From assembly GCF_003591655.1 (NCBI RefSeq), contig NZ_QVRA01000003.1:187139-251138 (forward strand): a DNA stretch of 64,000 nucleotides, written 5' to 3'. Positions 54,252 through 63,005 of the stretch are shown here, piece after piece. The translations under genes were made by a program, and so were the position numbers. This DNA comes from Sphingobium terrigena (GTDB taxonomy: Bacteria > Pseudomonadota > Alphaproteobacteria > Sphingomonadales > Sphingomonadaceae). The stretch's first letter is position 1; each line of letters opens with the position of its first letter. The notes beneath the pieces were generated by a model. That model searched no databases. It worked only from the letters and a program-made list of their open reading frames with translations, and was not told where the DNA came from.

Positions 54252-55328
54252 TTACATGCCCGAACCGGGACCGTAGGTGATTTCCACGCGACGGTTCTGC
54301 AGTTCGCGAACGCCGTCGGCGGTTTCGACGCGGGGGTTCGATTCACCGAACGCCTGGGTCGTCATGACGCCATCGGGGATACCCTTCGAAGCCATGTAAG
54401 CCTTGACGGCGTCAGCGCGACGCTGCGACAGGCCAACGTTGTAGGACGACGAACCCGACTTGTCCGCATAACCCGCCAGCATGACCTGGGCGCTGCCGCA
54501 GTTGCTGTAGGCCGAAACCGCGTTGTCCAGGATGGTGGCGGCGTCAGGCGTGACGTCCGACTTGTCCCATTCGAAGAACACGATGTACGGTCCGGGGCTG
54601 CACTCTGCCACTGGCGGCGGAGGCGGCGGCGGGGGAGGCGGCGGGGGAGGCGGCGGGGGCGGGGGAGGCGGCGGAGGAGCAGCCGGTTCGCCGAAGTTGT
54701 AGGTCAGACCCAGCAACAGGCTGTGCGTGCGCAGCTTGGTGTCGGCGGTCGAACCTGCGACGCCATAAGCCGTCGTGTAAGCCGGGATCAGCTTGATATC
54801 GTCCTGGTTGAAGAAGCGATATTTCAGCGAAACGTCGACATTGCTGGTAACCGGGTAACGAACACCGGCGATTGCCTGCCAGGCAAAGCCCGTGTCGCTG
54901 TCGTTGACGATGTCCGAAGCAATCTTGCCGCGCGAAACGCCGACGCCGCCGCCGACAAAGCCCTGCAGGCCATCATCGGGACCGAAGTCCAGCAAGCCGT
55001 TCAGCATGAAAGACAGGGCCGAAGCCGCGCCACCAAAACCGCCACCGGTCTTGTCGAGATCGATCTTGGCGCGCTTGTAAGCCGCTTCGGCTTCCAGGCG
55101 AAAACCGCCGAAATCGTAGCCGATATTAGCGTCGACATCATAACCCTTATGATAATCGATCGACGGCACCGGACTACCACCGGCAGGAACTGCCGAGAAG
55201 GTCATGTCCTGGTCTTCGACCAGCAGCACACCGGCGTCGACGCCGACATACCAGCTGTCGTCACGTGCCATGGCCGGGGTGGCCAAAGCAGTGGTAGCAA
55301 GAGCAGCCGCGAGGGCAAGCTTCCGCAT
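54252..55328 (-). CDS. OmpA-family outer-membrane protein with long poly-proline linker
   Basis: A 358-residue protein: signal peptide MRKLALAAALATTALATPAM, an eight-strand barrel (about 25-215, with YVGVDAGVLLVEDQDMTF, GGVGVSRGKIASDI, DVSLKYRFFNQDDIKL), then a run of more than 20 consecutive prolines, and a peptidoglycan-binding OmpA domain (VFFEWDKSDVTPDAATILDN, then SQRRADAVKAYMASKG and LQNRRVEITYG). It anchors the outer membrane to the wall. AGGGGA precedes ATG 55328. Monocistronic. The proline tract lies in DNA built of short GGC/GGG repeats and may vary between strains. Confidence 0.92.
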   Translation of the reverse strand: MRKLALAAALATTALATPAMARDDSWYVGVDAGVLLVEDQDMTFSAVPAGGSPVPSIDYHKGYDVDANIGYDFGGFRLEAEAAYKRAKIDLDKTGGGFGGAASALSFMLNGLLDFGPDDGLQGFVGGGVGVSRGKIASDIVNDSDTGFAWQAIAGVRYPVTSNVDVSLKYRFFNQDDIKLIPAYTTAYGVAGSTADTKLRTHSLLLGLTYNFGEPAAPPPPPPPPPPPPPPPPPPPPPPVAECSPGPYIVFFEWDKSDVTPDAATILDNAVSAYSNCGSAQVMLAGYADKSGSSSYNVGLSQRRADAVKAYMASKGIPDGVMTTQAFGESNPRVETADGVRELQNRRVEITYGPGSGM

Positions 55329-55527
55329 CTGAATTCCCCTTTCAAAAGTGTCACGAAGGACTGCTGAAACCCTGTATCGCCAAGAAAGTTTCATAGCAAG
55401 TCCACAAATAGTGAAACCGTTGCAAAAATAACGCAGTAAGGTCCTTGAACCCCCTGGGAGACTAATCGCATGGTTCGTGTCGCTAATAGCGGAGCTGCAT
55501 GACAAGAAAAAGTAAATTCTGACAAAA

Positions 55528-56025
55528 TCAGCTTTCGATCAGCCCGTGTGTCCTTAAAGCAACGAGAATGGCGGCCAGCGTAGAGCGCGCCTCTGCGTCA
55601 ATCACCGCCCCGCCAGCCGGCGTGCTGATCGCCGCCTGCCGCGTACCAACCACTTTCTCCCCTTCCAGATACAGCCCATCGGCCTGCACCAATGCGTCCC
55701 GCCACAGGCTTCCGTCATGAAAAAGCGCATGGCCCCGGTCCGCCACATCGATCGAAAGCCCGGCCCTCGGCGGAACAAAGCGCCACCCCCCGTCGGTCCA
55801 GCAGGCGACCGACCCTGTCTGCCCCGCCCAGTCCCCGGTCGCGCCTGCCGCCACGATCCAGCACTGGCCCAGCTCTGGCGTCGCTGGCGGCGTCGCCACA
55901 TCAGCGCTCTCGACCCTGCCGTGCAGCAGCGCATCGATCCGCACCAGCGCCTCATTGTGGAAAATTTCCTTCTGCGCCTGCCCCGCAAACAGCATCGGCA
56001 TCGCCCATCGCGCCGTCATGTCCAT
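55528..56025 (-). CDS. DUF2793 phage-associated protein
   Basis: A 165-residue protein of the DUF2793 family, frequent at the end of GTA and prophage tail clusters: LFAGQAQKEIFHNEALVRID near residue 12, then GQCWIVAAGATGDWAGQTG and WRFVPPRAGLSIDVADRG. It probably sits at the tail tip or fibre. I start at ATG 56025 because GGAG is eight bases upstream; ATGs at 56040, 56031 and 56019 are alternatives. It is the last gene of the module and 20 bases after gp15. Confidence 0.8.
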   Translation of the reverse strand: MDMTARWAMPMLFAGQAQKEIFHNEALVRIDALLHGRVESADVATPPATPELGQCWIVAAGATGDWAGQTGSVACWTDGGWRFVPPRAGLSIDVADRGHALFHDGSLWRDALVQADGLYLEGEKVVGTRQAAISTPAGGAVIDAEARSTLAAILVALRTHGLIES

Positions 56026-56060
56026 CACCATCGCTCCCATCCCAAATCCGACATCGCCCG

Positions 56061-58250
56061 TCAGGTGGTGATCCCGATCACCCCCGCCCGCCCGGTCGCA
56101 AAGGTGCCGAGCTGCCGCACCTCCACGCTCAGCGCACCGTCATGCCCGGCACCGCTATCCGCCGCGATCATCGCCGCGTCATAGGTCCAGCCCGGCACCA
56201 CCGTTTCGGCACTGCGCACCACGACATCGCCATCCAGCACCCGCACGACATAGCGCTCACTCTCTTCGCCCAGCGGCACGTCACCCCCGCTGCTCCAGCG
56301 CCACCCCGCCCGACTCCGCCGCGTCCAGCCAATCGTCCTGCCACCCCCGTCCGCCCGCGCCGTCAGATGCACCGGCGCAGGCGGCATCAGCGCCTCACCC
56401 GTCACCGCCACCTCGGCCACGACAGGTTCCACATCGCCCAGCCCGATCGCCGACAGTTGCACCGTCCCGCCAACCTCGCCCGTCCCGCCCAGCGTCGCCA
56501 GCGGCTCGACCAGCCGTTCCTCCTCGATCAGCAGGAAGGCCTCGCCCGCCGCATGGCCCGCCATCGCCCATTCCGTCCCGCGCAGCCCCCGGCGCAGGTC
56601 GGTCAGCCGATAGCTCGCCTCGCCCGTCTGCACCGCCGCGCCAAACTGGATCAGCTCTTGGCCGAGCAGACACAGGTTCCGCCCCTGCGCCAACGCTGCC
56701 TCGTCCGCCGACAACAAATCCATATCCGCCGCCAGCACCGTCACCAGCAGTGCGTTCTGCCCGTCCACCATCGTCACGCTACCCGGCGACAGCGCATTAT
56801 CGGCCACCCCCAACACCGCCCGCGGCGCGCTCCGGCCGATCGGCACCGCCTCGCCCGTCCCGCTCATCGCAAACAGCGCCGCGCTGCGCCATCCCGGCCC
56901 CCCGCTCGCCGCCGCGACCACCAGCGGCGCACTCGCCACCCCGTCGGTCAGGCGCGGCAGGTCAGCCAGCACAAGCGTCGTCACCCCATGCGGCGCATCC
57001 ACCTGCCGCACGATCACGCCGGACGACGCGCCGCCGGGCATCACCCCGCCAGCCCCCGGCACCCGCCGCAGTGACAGCCGCACCGCCATCGCCTCCCACT
57101 CGCGCTCCTCGATCCGCCATAGCCCCGGCGCATCGGCCACCCGCACCACCATGCCCGGCGCCAGCCCCAGCGCCGCCCAGCCGCACCGCAGCACCATCGT
57201 CGCCCGCCCGGTCCAGCCACTCGCCAGCCGCTCGCCCGCCAGTCCCCGCGCTGCATCCGCCGCCAGCACCGCAGGCAGCTCGATCCCGCGCTCGCTGCGC
57301 CCCGGCCCCGGTCGCGTCACCCGCTGCACCCCCGCCTGATAATCGCGCGCCGCGTCATAATGGCGTAGCGACAGCGCCACCGGCACCCCATCCGCCGCCC
57401 CGCCGGACTGCTCGACCGCATCGACCAGCCGCCCATTGACCCGCGCCGCCAGCGCGCCAGAGCCAATCTCGTCCACGCTCTCGCCCGCCGCCATCAGCGT
57501 CAGCCCCTGCAACGCCAACCCATGCGCCTCGACCAGCGGCGTGATAGCCTCGCGCACATCCGCCCCGCTCGCGGCATAGCCCGCGACACTGGCCAGTCCG
57601 GTCCCGCCGATCCGCCCCGCACTCACCGCCGCCGCCACAGTCTCGATCGCCACCGCCCCCGCGTCCGCTTCCACCTCGAACGTCAGCGACGGGATGCGAT
57701 TGCCATAATCCTCCAACGCCAGATCCTCGAACAGGACATAGGCCTGTCCCCGATGCGCAGGCGTCTCCCCCACGCCCTGCGCCGCCGCGATCAGTGGATC
57801 GACCGGCTGATCCTCGCCCCCGTCATGCACCCGAAACGCAGTCACCGCGCTCTTGAAGTCCCCCGCCGCCCCACGCAGCAAATTGCCATCGGCCCAGATC
57901 CGCCCGATCGACCGGATTTTCCGCGCCGACAAAGCCACCGCGAAACTCGCCGAATAGCTATAGCTCGTCACGCTCGGCCGCCCCTTGCCGCCGCCGCTTT
58001 TCGTTTTCGTCTCGCGCAGGTCGGTGGCCCAGATCACCGTCCCGGCCACCCGCATCGTGCCGAACAATTGCGGCACCTGTGTCCCGTAACTCGATGTCTG
58101 CACCTGCAACTCGTTGAGGCGCGGCCCTTCCCGCCCCTTGGGCTTGAACAGCACGGCATGGTCAATCGCATTGCCGATCAGCGCCCCGATGGCCCCGCCG
58201 ATCGGCCCGCCAATCACCGTGCCTACCGCACTCAGCACCACCGTCGCCAT
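56061..58250 (-). CDS. GTA gp15-like tail tip/host-specificity protein, short form
   Basis: A 729-residue protein. The N-terminus is diagnostic of GTA gp15 homologues: MATVVLSAVGTVIGGPIGGA, then GPRLNELQVQTSSYGTQVPQ and LFGTMRVAGTVIWATDLRET, with a Gly-rich YSYSASFAVALSARKIRSIG. The later part (about 300-600) has phage tail-tip folds. Rhodobacter gp15 is about 1300 residues and contains a TIM-barrel (GTA_TIM) domain; here that segment is missing and a related-looking module occurs in the DUF2460 protein instead. SD GGGAGA precedes ATG 58250. Confidence 0.87.
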   Translation of the reverse strand: MATVVLSAVGTVIGGPIGGAIGALIGNAIDHAVLFKPKGREGPRLNELQVQTSSYGTQVPQLFGTMRVAGTVIWATDLRETKTKSGGGKGRPSVTSYSYSASFAVALSARKIRSIGRIWADGNLLRGAAGDFKSAVTAFRVHDGGEDQPVDPLIAAAQGVGETPAHRGQAYVLFEDLALEDYGNRIPSLTFEVEADAGAVAIETVAAAVSAGRIGGTGLASVAGYAASGADVREAITPLVEAHGLALQGLTLMAAGESVDEIGSGALAARVNGRLVDAVEQSGGAADGVPVALSLRHYDAARDYQAGVQRVTRPGPGRSERGIELPAVLAADAARGLAGERLASGWTGRATMVLRCGWAALGLAPGMVVRVADAPGLWRIEEREWEAMAVRLSLRRVPGAGGVMPGGASSGVIVRQVDAPHGVTTLVLADLPRLTDGVASAPLVVAAASGGPGWRSAALFAMSGTGEAVPIGRSAPRAVLGVADNALSPGSVTMVDGQNALLVTVLAADMDLLSADEAALAQGRNLCLLGQELIQFGAAVQTGEASYRLTDLRRGLRGTEWAMAGHAAGEAFLLIEEERLVEPLATLGGTGEVGGTVQLSAIGLGDVEPVVAEVAVTGEALMPPAPVHLTARADGGGRTIGWTRRSRAGWRWSSGGDVPLGEESERYVVRVLDGDVVVRSAETVVPGWTYDAAMIAADSGAGHDGALSVEVRQLGTFATGRAGVIGITT

Positions 58251-58271
58251 AAATGTCTCCCAAATCGCATC

Positions 58272-58337
58272 GTGCTCCCGCGCAGGCGGGAGCCCAGTTC
58301 AGGCCGTGGGACTGGACTCCCGCCTTCGCGGGAGCAC
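58272..58337. repeat. Palindromic intergenic repeat, family B
   Basis: Left gtgctcccgcgcaggcggga pairs with right ccgccttcgcgggagcac. It lies between the peptidase gene (upstream) and the gp15-like gene of the phage-like module and breaks an otherwise overlapping gene chain. Confidence 0.8.
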
Positions 58338-58339
58338 AT

Positions 58340-58705
58340 TCATATCAAGGCCCACCAACCCATCACCGGCCAGGGCGACGCCCCCGGCATCTCGACCACC
58401 CGCCGCAACCCGGCATGGGCATGGACGAAGCCGCCGGGCACACAGATCATCAGATGCAATTGCAAAGGCCCCGGCCGCACCAGCGCCACATCGCCAGGCG
58501 CACCGCCCGCCACCGGCACCAGCCCAGCCGCGCGCAGCCAGCCCTCGGCCCGCCCGACATCGCCACTGCGCAACCCGTAAGCATGGGGCGCACCCCGCCC
58601 CAGCGCCAGCGCCACCAGCCCGACGCAGTCCACGCCAGCCACGCTCCGCCCATGCAACCGAAACGGCACGCCCACCAGCGCCCGCGCCCGCTCCACCGCG
58701 CTCAT
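58340..58705 (-). CDS. GTA gp14-type NlpC/P60 cell-wall peptidase
   Basis: A 121-residue short NlpC/P60 protein with catalytic Cys in HGRSVAGVDCVGLVALALG and the later His segment (FVHAHAGLRRVVEM). GTA gp14 homologues degrade peptidoglycan as the tail passes the recipient wall. The ATG 58705 overlaps the gp13 stop (ATGA). Confidence 0.87.
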   Translation of the reverse strand: MSAVERARALVGVPFRLHGRSVAGVDCVGLVALALGRGAPHAYGLRSGDVGRAEGWLRAAGLVPVAGGAPGDVALVRPGPLQLHLMICVPGGFVHAHAGLRRVVEMPGASPWPVMGWWALI

Positions 58706-59517
58706 GCGCCGGGATAGCGGGTCAGCAGATCCATCCCCGGCAGATAAGGCTCACCCCGAAAATTCACCCCATTGCCAAAGCGCCCCGCGCAGGTCGCCAT
58801 CTGCCGGTCGCATCCTTCCGTCAGCAGCGCCAAAGTCCCCGCCATCACCGCAAAGGCGGGCGGATCAGCCAACGTCACTCCGTCCGCCCCATTATCCACC
58901 ACCGCCTGCACCAGCCCCGCATTCGCCCCGCCCAGCCAGCGCAACGTCCCGAACGCATAATGCCCCGCCACCAGCCCGGTGACAGCAACCTCGGCACCCT
59001 CGACCCCAGCCACCGCCACCACGCGCCGCCGCCCCGCCAGATCGACCCGACACGCCCGGTCGCCCAGGCTGGCGCGACAATCGGGCGACGTCGATGGCGC
59101 GACCGCCGCCCCCATCACCGCCGCCGCGCCGATCAGTTCCGCGCTGAACGCCGCCCCCTTGCGCGCCACCGCGCCAATCTCGCCCCGCGCCAGCGACAGC
59201 CACAGGTCGCCCGGTGCCTCCCAATGCGTCAGCCACAGCTCCAGCGCCGCGCCATCCCAGCGCCCCGCCATCAAATCCGCCTCGCTGATCGCATCACTGG
59301 AAAGCGCTCCCGCCAGATCGCTATCCTCGCCCTCCAGCCCGATCCCGCTACGGATCGCCGATGGCGTCATCCCCGGCGCGGCGCGATAGGTCAGCCCGCC
59401 GATCACCAGATCGCGGTCATGGCTCGTCAGCCCGATCGTCACCCCATCCCGCCGCTCGATCCGCCAGCAAAAGGCCAAAGTGACGAGCGGCTGCTCCAGC
59501 GCCTCGATCATGCTCAT
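58702..59517 (-). CDS. GTA gp13-type DUF2163 tail protein
   Basis: A 271-residue protein of the DUF2163/phage BR0599 family: FCWRIERRDGVTIGLTSHDR near residue 16, then SPDCRASLGDRACRVDLAGR and DPPAFAVMAGTLALLTEGCD with RFGNGVNFRGEPYLPGMD. The repeated Cys residues (Cys in DCRAS, ACRVD, GCDR and ATCAG) suggest a bound metal cluster, as in GTA gp13. Coupled by ATGA at both ends. Confidence 0.88.
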   Translation of the reverse strand: MSMIEALEQPLVTLAFCWRIERRDGVTIGLTSHDRDLVIGGLTYRAAPGMTPSAIRSGIGLEGEDSDLAGALSSDAISEADLMAGRWDGAALELWLTHWEAPGDLWLSLARGEIGAVARKGAAFSAELIGAAAVMGAAVAPSTSPDCRASLGDRACRVDLAGRRRVVAVAGVEGAEVAVTGLVAGHYAFGTLRWLGGANAGLVQAVVDNGADGVTLADPPAFAVMAGTLALLTEGCDRQMATCAGRFGNGVNFRGEPYLPGMDLLTRYPGA

Positions 59518-61844
59518 TCGCGTATCTCCACCAGCGGCACCGACGGCGCTTCGCCCGCTGCAAAGGTCGCACGGTTGATGTCCAGCCGATCCTCGGCAAA
59601 GCGCACCGGCACGTCAAAACGGAACCCGGCGGTCAGCACCACGCCCTCGCCGGGTGGCTCGTCAAAGGCGATGATCCCCATCCCCTCATGGCTCCACCCG
59701 CCGACCATCTCGACGCCATCCGCCGCCACCCGGATCGTCCCCGCCACTGGCCGGGTGATGACCCGCCCCTGCGCATCCTCCCCCACACCATAATAGCGCA
59801 TCAACTGGAACGCGGCCTGCACCCCGTCCCCCACGCCCAGCCTCTGGTCGAGCGGCCCCGGCGCCTGCCCCATCGCCCCGCTGCGATCGTCATAGGGATC
59901 GCTAAACCGGAACCCCCGCGCCGCGCCCCGCCGCGCCCGGAAAAACGCGATCAGCGCCCCAATGTCCGCTTCGGACCGCACCCCCGGCCCGGCATCGAAG
60001 GACAGCCGCGCATCCGCCCAGTCGCTGCTCCGCCGCTCATGCCCGGACGGGCTTTCGACAATCTGCGTCGAAAAGACCGGCGAAAGACTCGCCTCCCGCC
60101 CAATAGCCAAAGGAAACAGCACATCATCAAAGGCTTGCATCCCATCCTCTCCATCGATCCTGAACGCGACAAAGCCATCGCGGCACACCTGCGGCAGCGC
60201 CCAGACAAAGGTCGCCGCCGTCCCCCGCGCCACCGACGCCTGCGCCGCCGCGACAATCTCGCGCCACTGCGCCGCTTGGCTCCCCAACAGCACAAAGCCC
60301 GCCAGATAATGCTGCTCCTCCACCGGATAGCCGAGCCGCGCCGTCGCCAGTTCCACGCCCCGCGCAGTCAGCCCCGGTCGCCCCTCGGTCACCCAGTCAT
60401 AATCTTCCAGTTGCAGCACATCGAAGGCAGGCGACGCCCACCCCACCGGCATATTCGCCCGCTTGGCCTCCGGCGCGCGTGGGTCCAGTATCGTCGGCAA
60501 ATAGGCCAGCAAATGCGTCACCGCCCCCGGCGCGACCGCCTTTACTGCCGCACACAGGGCCGCCGTCGATGCCGCCAGCACCGCCCCCGCCTGATCCAGC
60601 AAAGCGCATTGCGCCCCGTCCAGCGCGCCCCAGATGCTCGCAATCGACACCGGACTGCCGCCAAAGGCCGCCCGCGCCGCATCGTCATAGATGCAGATCC
60701 GCCCGTCGCCCGGCACCACCCACCACCAGGGCTCGCCCACCTGAAACAGGATCGGCAGTCCCGCTTCCAACCCAATGAAAACAAAGGCACCAGCCACAGC
60801 CTGCAAATAAGCCATCGCCCCGCCATGCGCAGGCGACAGCAGGGTAGACGGCGGCACCCACCCCGTCAGCGCCGGATCGCCATTCTCCGCCCGCTGCTTC
60901 CAGTCATTCCAGCAATGCGCATCGAACAATTCATAGGATAGCGACCAGATCACATCGAAACCCAGCGCCTTGGCCCGTGCCGCAAAATCCCGATGCCACG
61001 CCGCGCACGGCCCGTTCAGCACGCCACCTGCCAGACTGACGTAAAGCCCAGCCCCAACCCGTTCGAGCCGGAAATAATGGCTCATCCCCACATAATGGTT
61101 GATCGCCCCGCGATAGCCCAGCGCATGGATCGCCGCGACCACCCGCTCCGGCGTCTGGTTGAAACAGTCATCATAGCCCGTCGCCATGGCCAGCCCATGC
61201 TCCGGCACCATGACGTCACCTGTCCCCAGCACGGCCCCCGCCCCGTCGCACGCCATGTCCGACAGCTCAGCCCAGCCCTCGACCGCGCCAGCAAAGGCCG
61301 TATCCCCCGCATCATAGTCTGGCGGCACCAGCGATATGAACATCCGGTCCACATCGCCCGCCCACACCGGATCGGCCTCGCCCGGCAGCAGGAAGCCGCC
61401 CTCCATCGCGGCAAAATTCAGCGTGATAACCGCATCTTCCGGCACACCACTCGCATAGTTCCACAAGCGCACATACCAGGCGCGCGGATTGCCCGCCGCG
61501 TCCCGCCCCTCGATCGTCAGCGTCGGCCCATGCGTCTCGTCCAACTGGCGCAGCCCCCCGCTCCGCCAGCGAAACCGCAGCACGCAAGCGCGAAAATCCC
61601 GCGCGGTCTCATAGGCCAGCAAAGGATGGCTCCACCCGTCCGCCGCCTCCCAGATCAACCCCGCCAGATCGCCCGACCCGTAGAATAGCGCATCCACCCG
61701 CAGCGAGTCCGCCCCGGTCGTGACCACACTCGCCATCATCGGGCGCGGGAAATTGACGGTCCAGTGGGTCGGCGCAAAGCGCTTCATCCAGCGCATCTCC
61801 TGCCCCCGCCGCGCATCCGCCAGCCAATAGTCGATGCCCGCCAT
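59514..61844 (-). CDS. Fusion protein: glycosidase/TIM-barrel-like module with C-terminal DUF2460 tail domain
   Basis: A 776-residue protein. The first roughly 560 residues include VRLWNYASGVPEDAVITLNF, FDVIWSLSYELFDAHCWNDW and a domain with aromatic Gln/Glu residues (PILFQVGEPWWWVVPGDG; QLEDYDWVTEG) that looks like a glycoside-hydrolase/TIM-barrel fold. Residues about 582-776 (LSPVFSTQIVESPSGHERRS; AARGFRFSDPYDD) are DUF2460, the gp12 component of GTA tails. GTA gp12 alone is about 210 residues, so the N-terminal module is extra. Coupled to gp11 and gp13 by ATGA overlaps. Confidence 0.83.
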   Translation of the reverse strand: MAGIDYWLADARRGQEMRWMKRFAPTHWTVNFPRPMMASVVTTGADSLRVDALFYGSGDLAGLIWEAADGWSHPLLAYETARDFRACVLRFRWRSGGLRQLDETHGPTLTIEGRDAAGNPRAWYVRLWNYASGVPEDAVITLNFAAMEGGFLLPGEADPVWAGDVDRMFISLVPPDYDAGDTAFAGAVEGWAELSDMACDGAGAVLGTGDVMVPEHGLAMATGYDDCFNQTPERVVAAIHALGYRGAINHYVGMSHYFRLERVGAGLYVSLAGGVLNGPCAAWHRDFAARAKALGFDVIWSLSYELFDAHCWNDWKQRAENGDPALTGWVPPSTLLSPAHGGAMAYLQAVAGAFVFIGLEAGLPILFQVGEPWWWVVPGDGRICIYDDAARAAFGGSPVSIASIWGALDGAQCALLDQAGAVLAASTAALCAAVKAVAPGAVTHLLAYLPTILDPRAPEAKRANMPVGWASPAFDVLQLEDYDWVTEGRPGLTARGVELATARLGYPVEEQHYLAGFVLLGSQAAQWREIVAAAQASVARGTAATFVWALPQVCRDGFVAFRIDGEDGMQAFDDVLFPLAIGREASLSPVFSTQIVESPSGHERRSSDWADARLSFDAGPGVRSEADIGALIAFFRARRGAARGFRFSDPYDDRSGAMGQAPGPLDQRLGVGDGVQAAFQLMRYYGVGEDAQGRVITRPVAGTIRVAADGVEMVGGWSHEGMGIIAFDEPPGEGVVLTAGFRFDVPVRFAEDRLDINRATFAAGEAPSVPLVEIRE

Positions 61845-62395
61845 CAGCCCAGCGCCCCCTTCACCGCCCGCGCCACCTGCCGCGCACTCCGCGCCAGCAA
61901 CCGCGCCTCGCTCTCCTGCCCGCGCCCATTCACGGCGATGCTCACCCGCACATCCCGCGCGCCACCGCCATGCGCCACCACCTGCCCGCTGCTCGTCGGC
62001 ACGAACATCTCCGGCCCGCGCTCGCCGACCATATAGGCCCGCCCCGGCGTCACCGGCCCGCCCGTCGCCCGCCCCGGCAGCCCCAATGCCGACGTCAGCA
62101 ACGAAGCGCCGAGATTGACGAGGCCACCCCCGCCGCCAGCGCTGCCCATCACCCCGCGCAAAGCACTGGCCGCAATCTCGTCCAGCACCGACAGCGCGAT
62201 CCGCCGCAAATCCTCAAAGCCGAACTTGCCGGTCCGCACCGCCCGCAACAGCCCCTGCTCGATCCGCCTTCCGGCCCGCTCGGCCCCATCACCAAGCGGC
62301 CCCTCAATCCCGGCCCGCATCGCCTCCACGTCCCGGCTCAACCCCTGCGTATCCGCCCGAACCCGCACCACCAGCGTCTCGATTTCCTCGTCCAC
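61844..62395 (-). CDS. GTA gp11-type short tail tape measure protein
   Basis: A 183-residue protein, similar in length to the short GTA tape measure (about 220 residues). The N-terminal VVRVRADTQGLSRDVEAMRA pattern and the C-terminal ATGGPVTPGRAYMVGERGPE then FVPTSSG are characteristic of tape-measure ends. The start is GTG 62395. It would set the length of the tail tube. Upstream a family E repeat separates it from the chaperone gene. Confidence 0.84.
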   Translation of the reverse strand: MDEEIETLVVRVRADTQGLSRDVEAMRAGIEGPLGDGAERAGRRIEQGLLRAVRTGKFGFEDLRRIALSVLDEIAASALRGVMGSAGGGGGLVNLGASLLTSALGLPGRATGGPVTPGRAYMVGERGPEMFVPTSSGQVVAHGGGARDVRVSIAVNGRGQESEARLLARSARQVARAVKGALG

Positions 62396-62418
62396 CAGCG
62401 CCTCCCGATCAAAAAATC

Positions 62419-62490
62419 ACCTTCTCCCCGGCGGGGAGAAGGATACGAAGCCTTGGCAGCTTGCTGCCTAGGCGCAGTTGGAAGAGGGGG
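62419..62490. repeat. Intergenic repeat, family E
   Basis: Hairpin ccttctccccggcggggaga at the start, then atacgaag and a second hairpin (ggcagcttgctgcc), ending cgcagttggaagaggggg. It lies between the tape measure and tail-chaperone genes of the phage-like module. Confidence 0.78.
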
Positions 62491-62502
62491 TTCCACGCCA
62501 GA

Positions 62503-62700
62503 TCAATCCGGGAACATCGCCCGCAACCGATCCAGAACCACCCCATCGACCCCCGCATCCACAACCTCATCCTCCCGCGCCGCCCGCAGCACCGCCGCCA
62601 GCTCCGCCGGAGTCGCGCGCCAAAACTCATCCGGCCGCCAGCCCAGCAGCCATCCGGCCACCCCCGCCAGCCGCGCCGCCCCTTGCGCAAAGCCCGTCAT
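62503..62700 (-). CDS. GTA tail-assembly chaperone (gp10.1 type)
   Basis: A 65-residue protein, MTGFAQGAARLAGVAGWLLG followed by WRPDEFWRATPAELAAVLRA, matching the phage tail-assembly chaperone family of GTA clusters. Its ATG 62700 overlaps the gp10 stop (ATGA). Confidence 0.83.
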   Translation of the reverse strand: MTGFAQGAARLAGVAGWLLGWRPDEFWRATPAELAAVLRAAREDEVVDAGVDGVVLDRLRAMFPD

Positions 62701-63005
62701 TTCCCCGCCAATATCTGCTGCAAGATCGCCTTCAGCACCGGCGTCACCTTCGCCAGCCCCACCGCCAATATCGCCTCGCCCAGCGTCTCGCGATCCATCC
62801 GATCCCGATCGACCAGGCAATGCCAGAACAAGGCCACGAGATCGCCCAGCGACAATTTCCCGTCCGCCGCCCGCTCGACCAGCGCGAACAGCGGTCCCAG
62901 TTCCGCCTCTACCGCCACCAGCGCGGCAAAGCTGGGCCGCAACGCCAGCACGTCCCCGCCAATCTCCAGCGCCGCCTCGCCCCGCGCCTCATTCACGCCG
63001 CTCAT
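62697..63005 (-). CDS. GTA gp10-type gene transfer agent family protein
   Basis: A 102-residue protein, NEARGEAALEIGGDVLALRP near the start and VEAELGPLFALVERAADGKL then LGDLVALFWHCL, matching the small GTA tail protein family (gp10). It overlaps gp9 (ATGA at 63002-63005) and gp10.1. Confidence 0.84.
   Translation of the reverse strand: MSGVNEARGEAALEIGGDVLALRPSFAALVAVEAELGPLFALVERAADGKLSLGDLVALFWHCLVDRDRMDRETLGEAILAVGLAKVTPVLKAILQQILAGK

Noticed and set aside
55692..57074. 460-codon plus-strand frame opposite the gp15-like gene
   Set aside because: Arg/Pro/His-rich shadow frame without motifs; the minus-strand frame has clear gp15 features.
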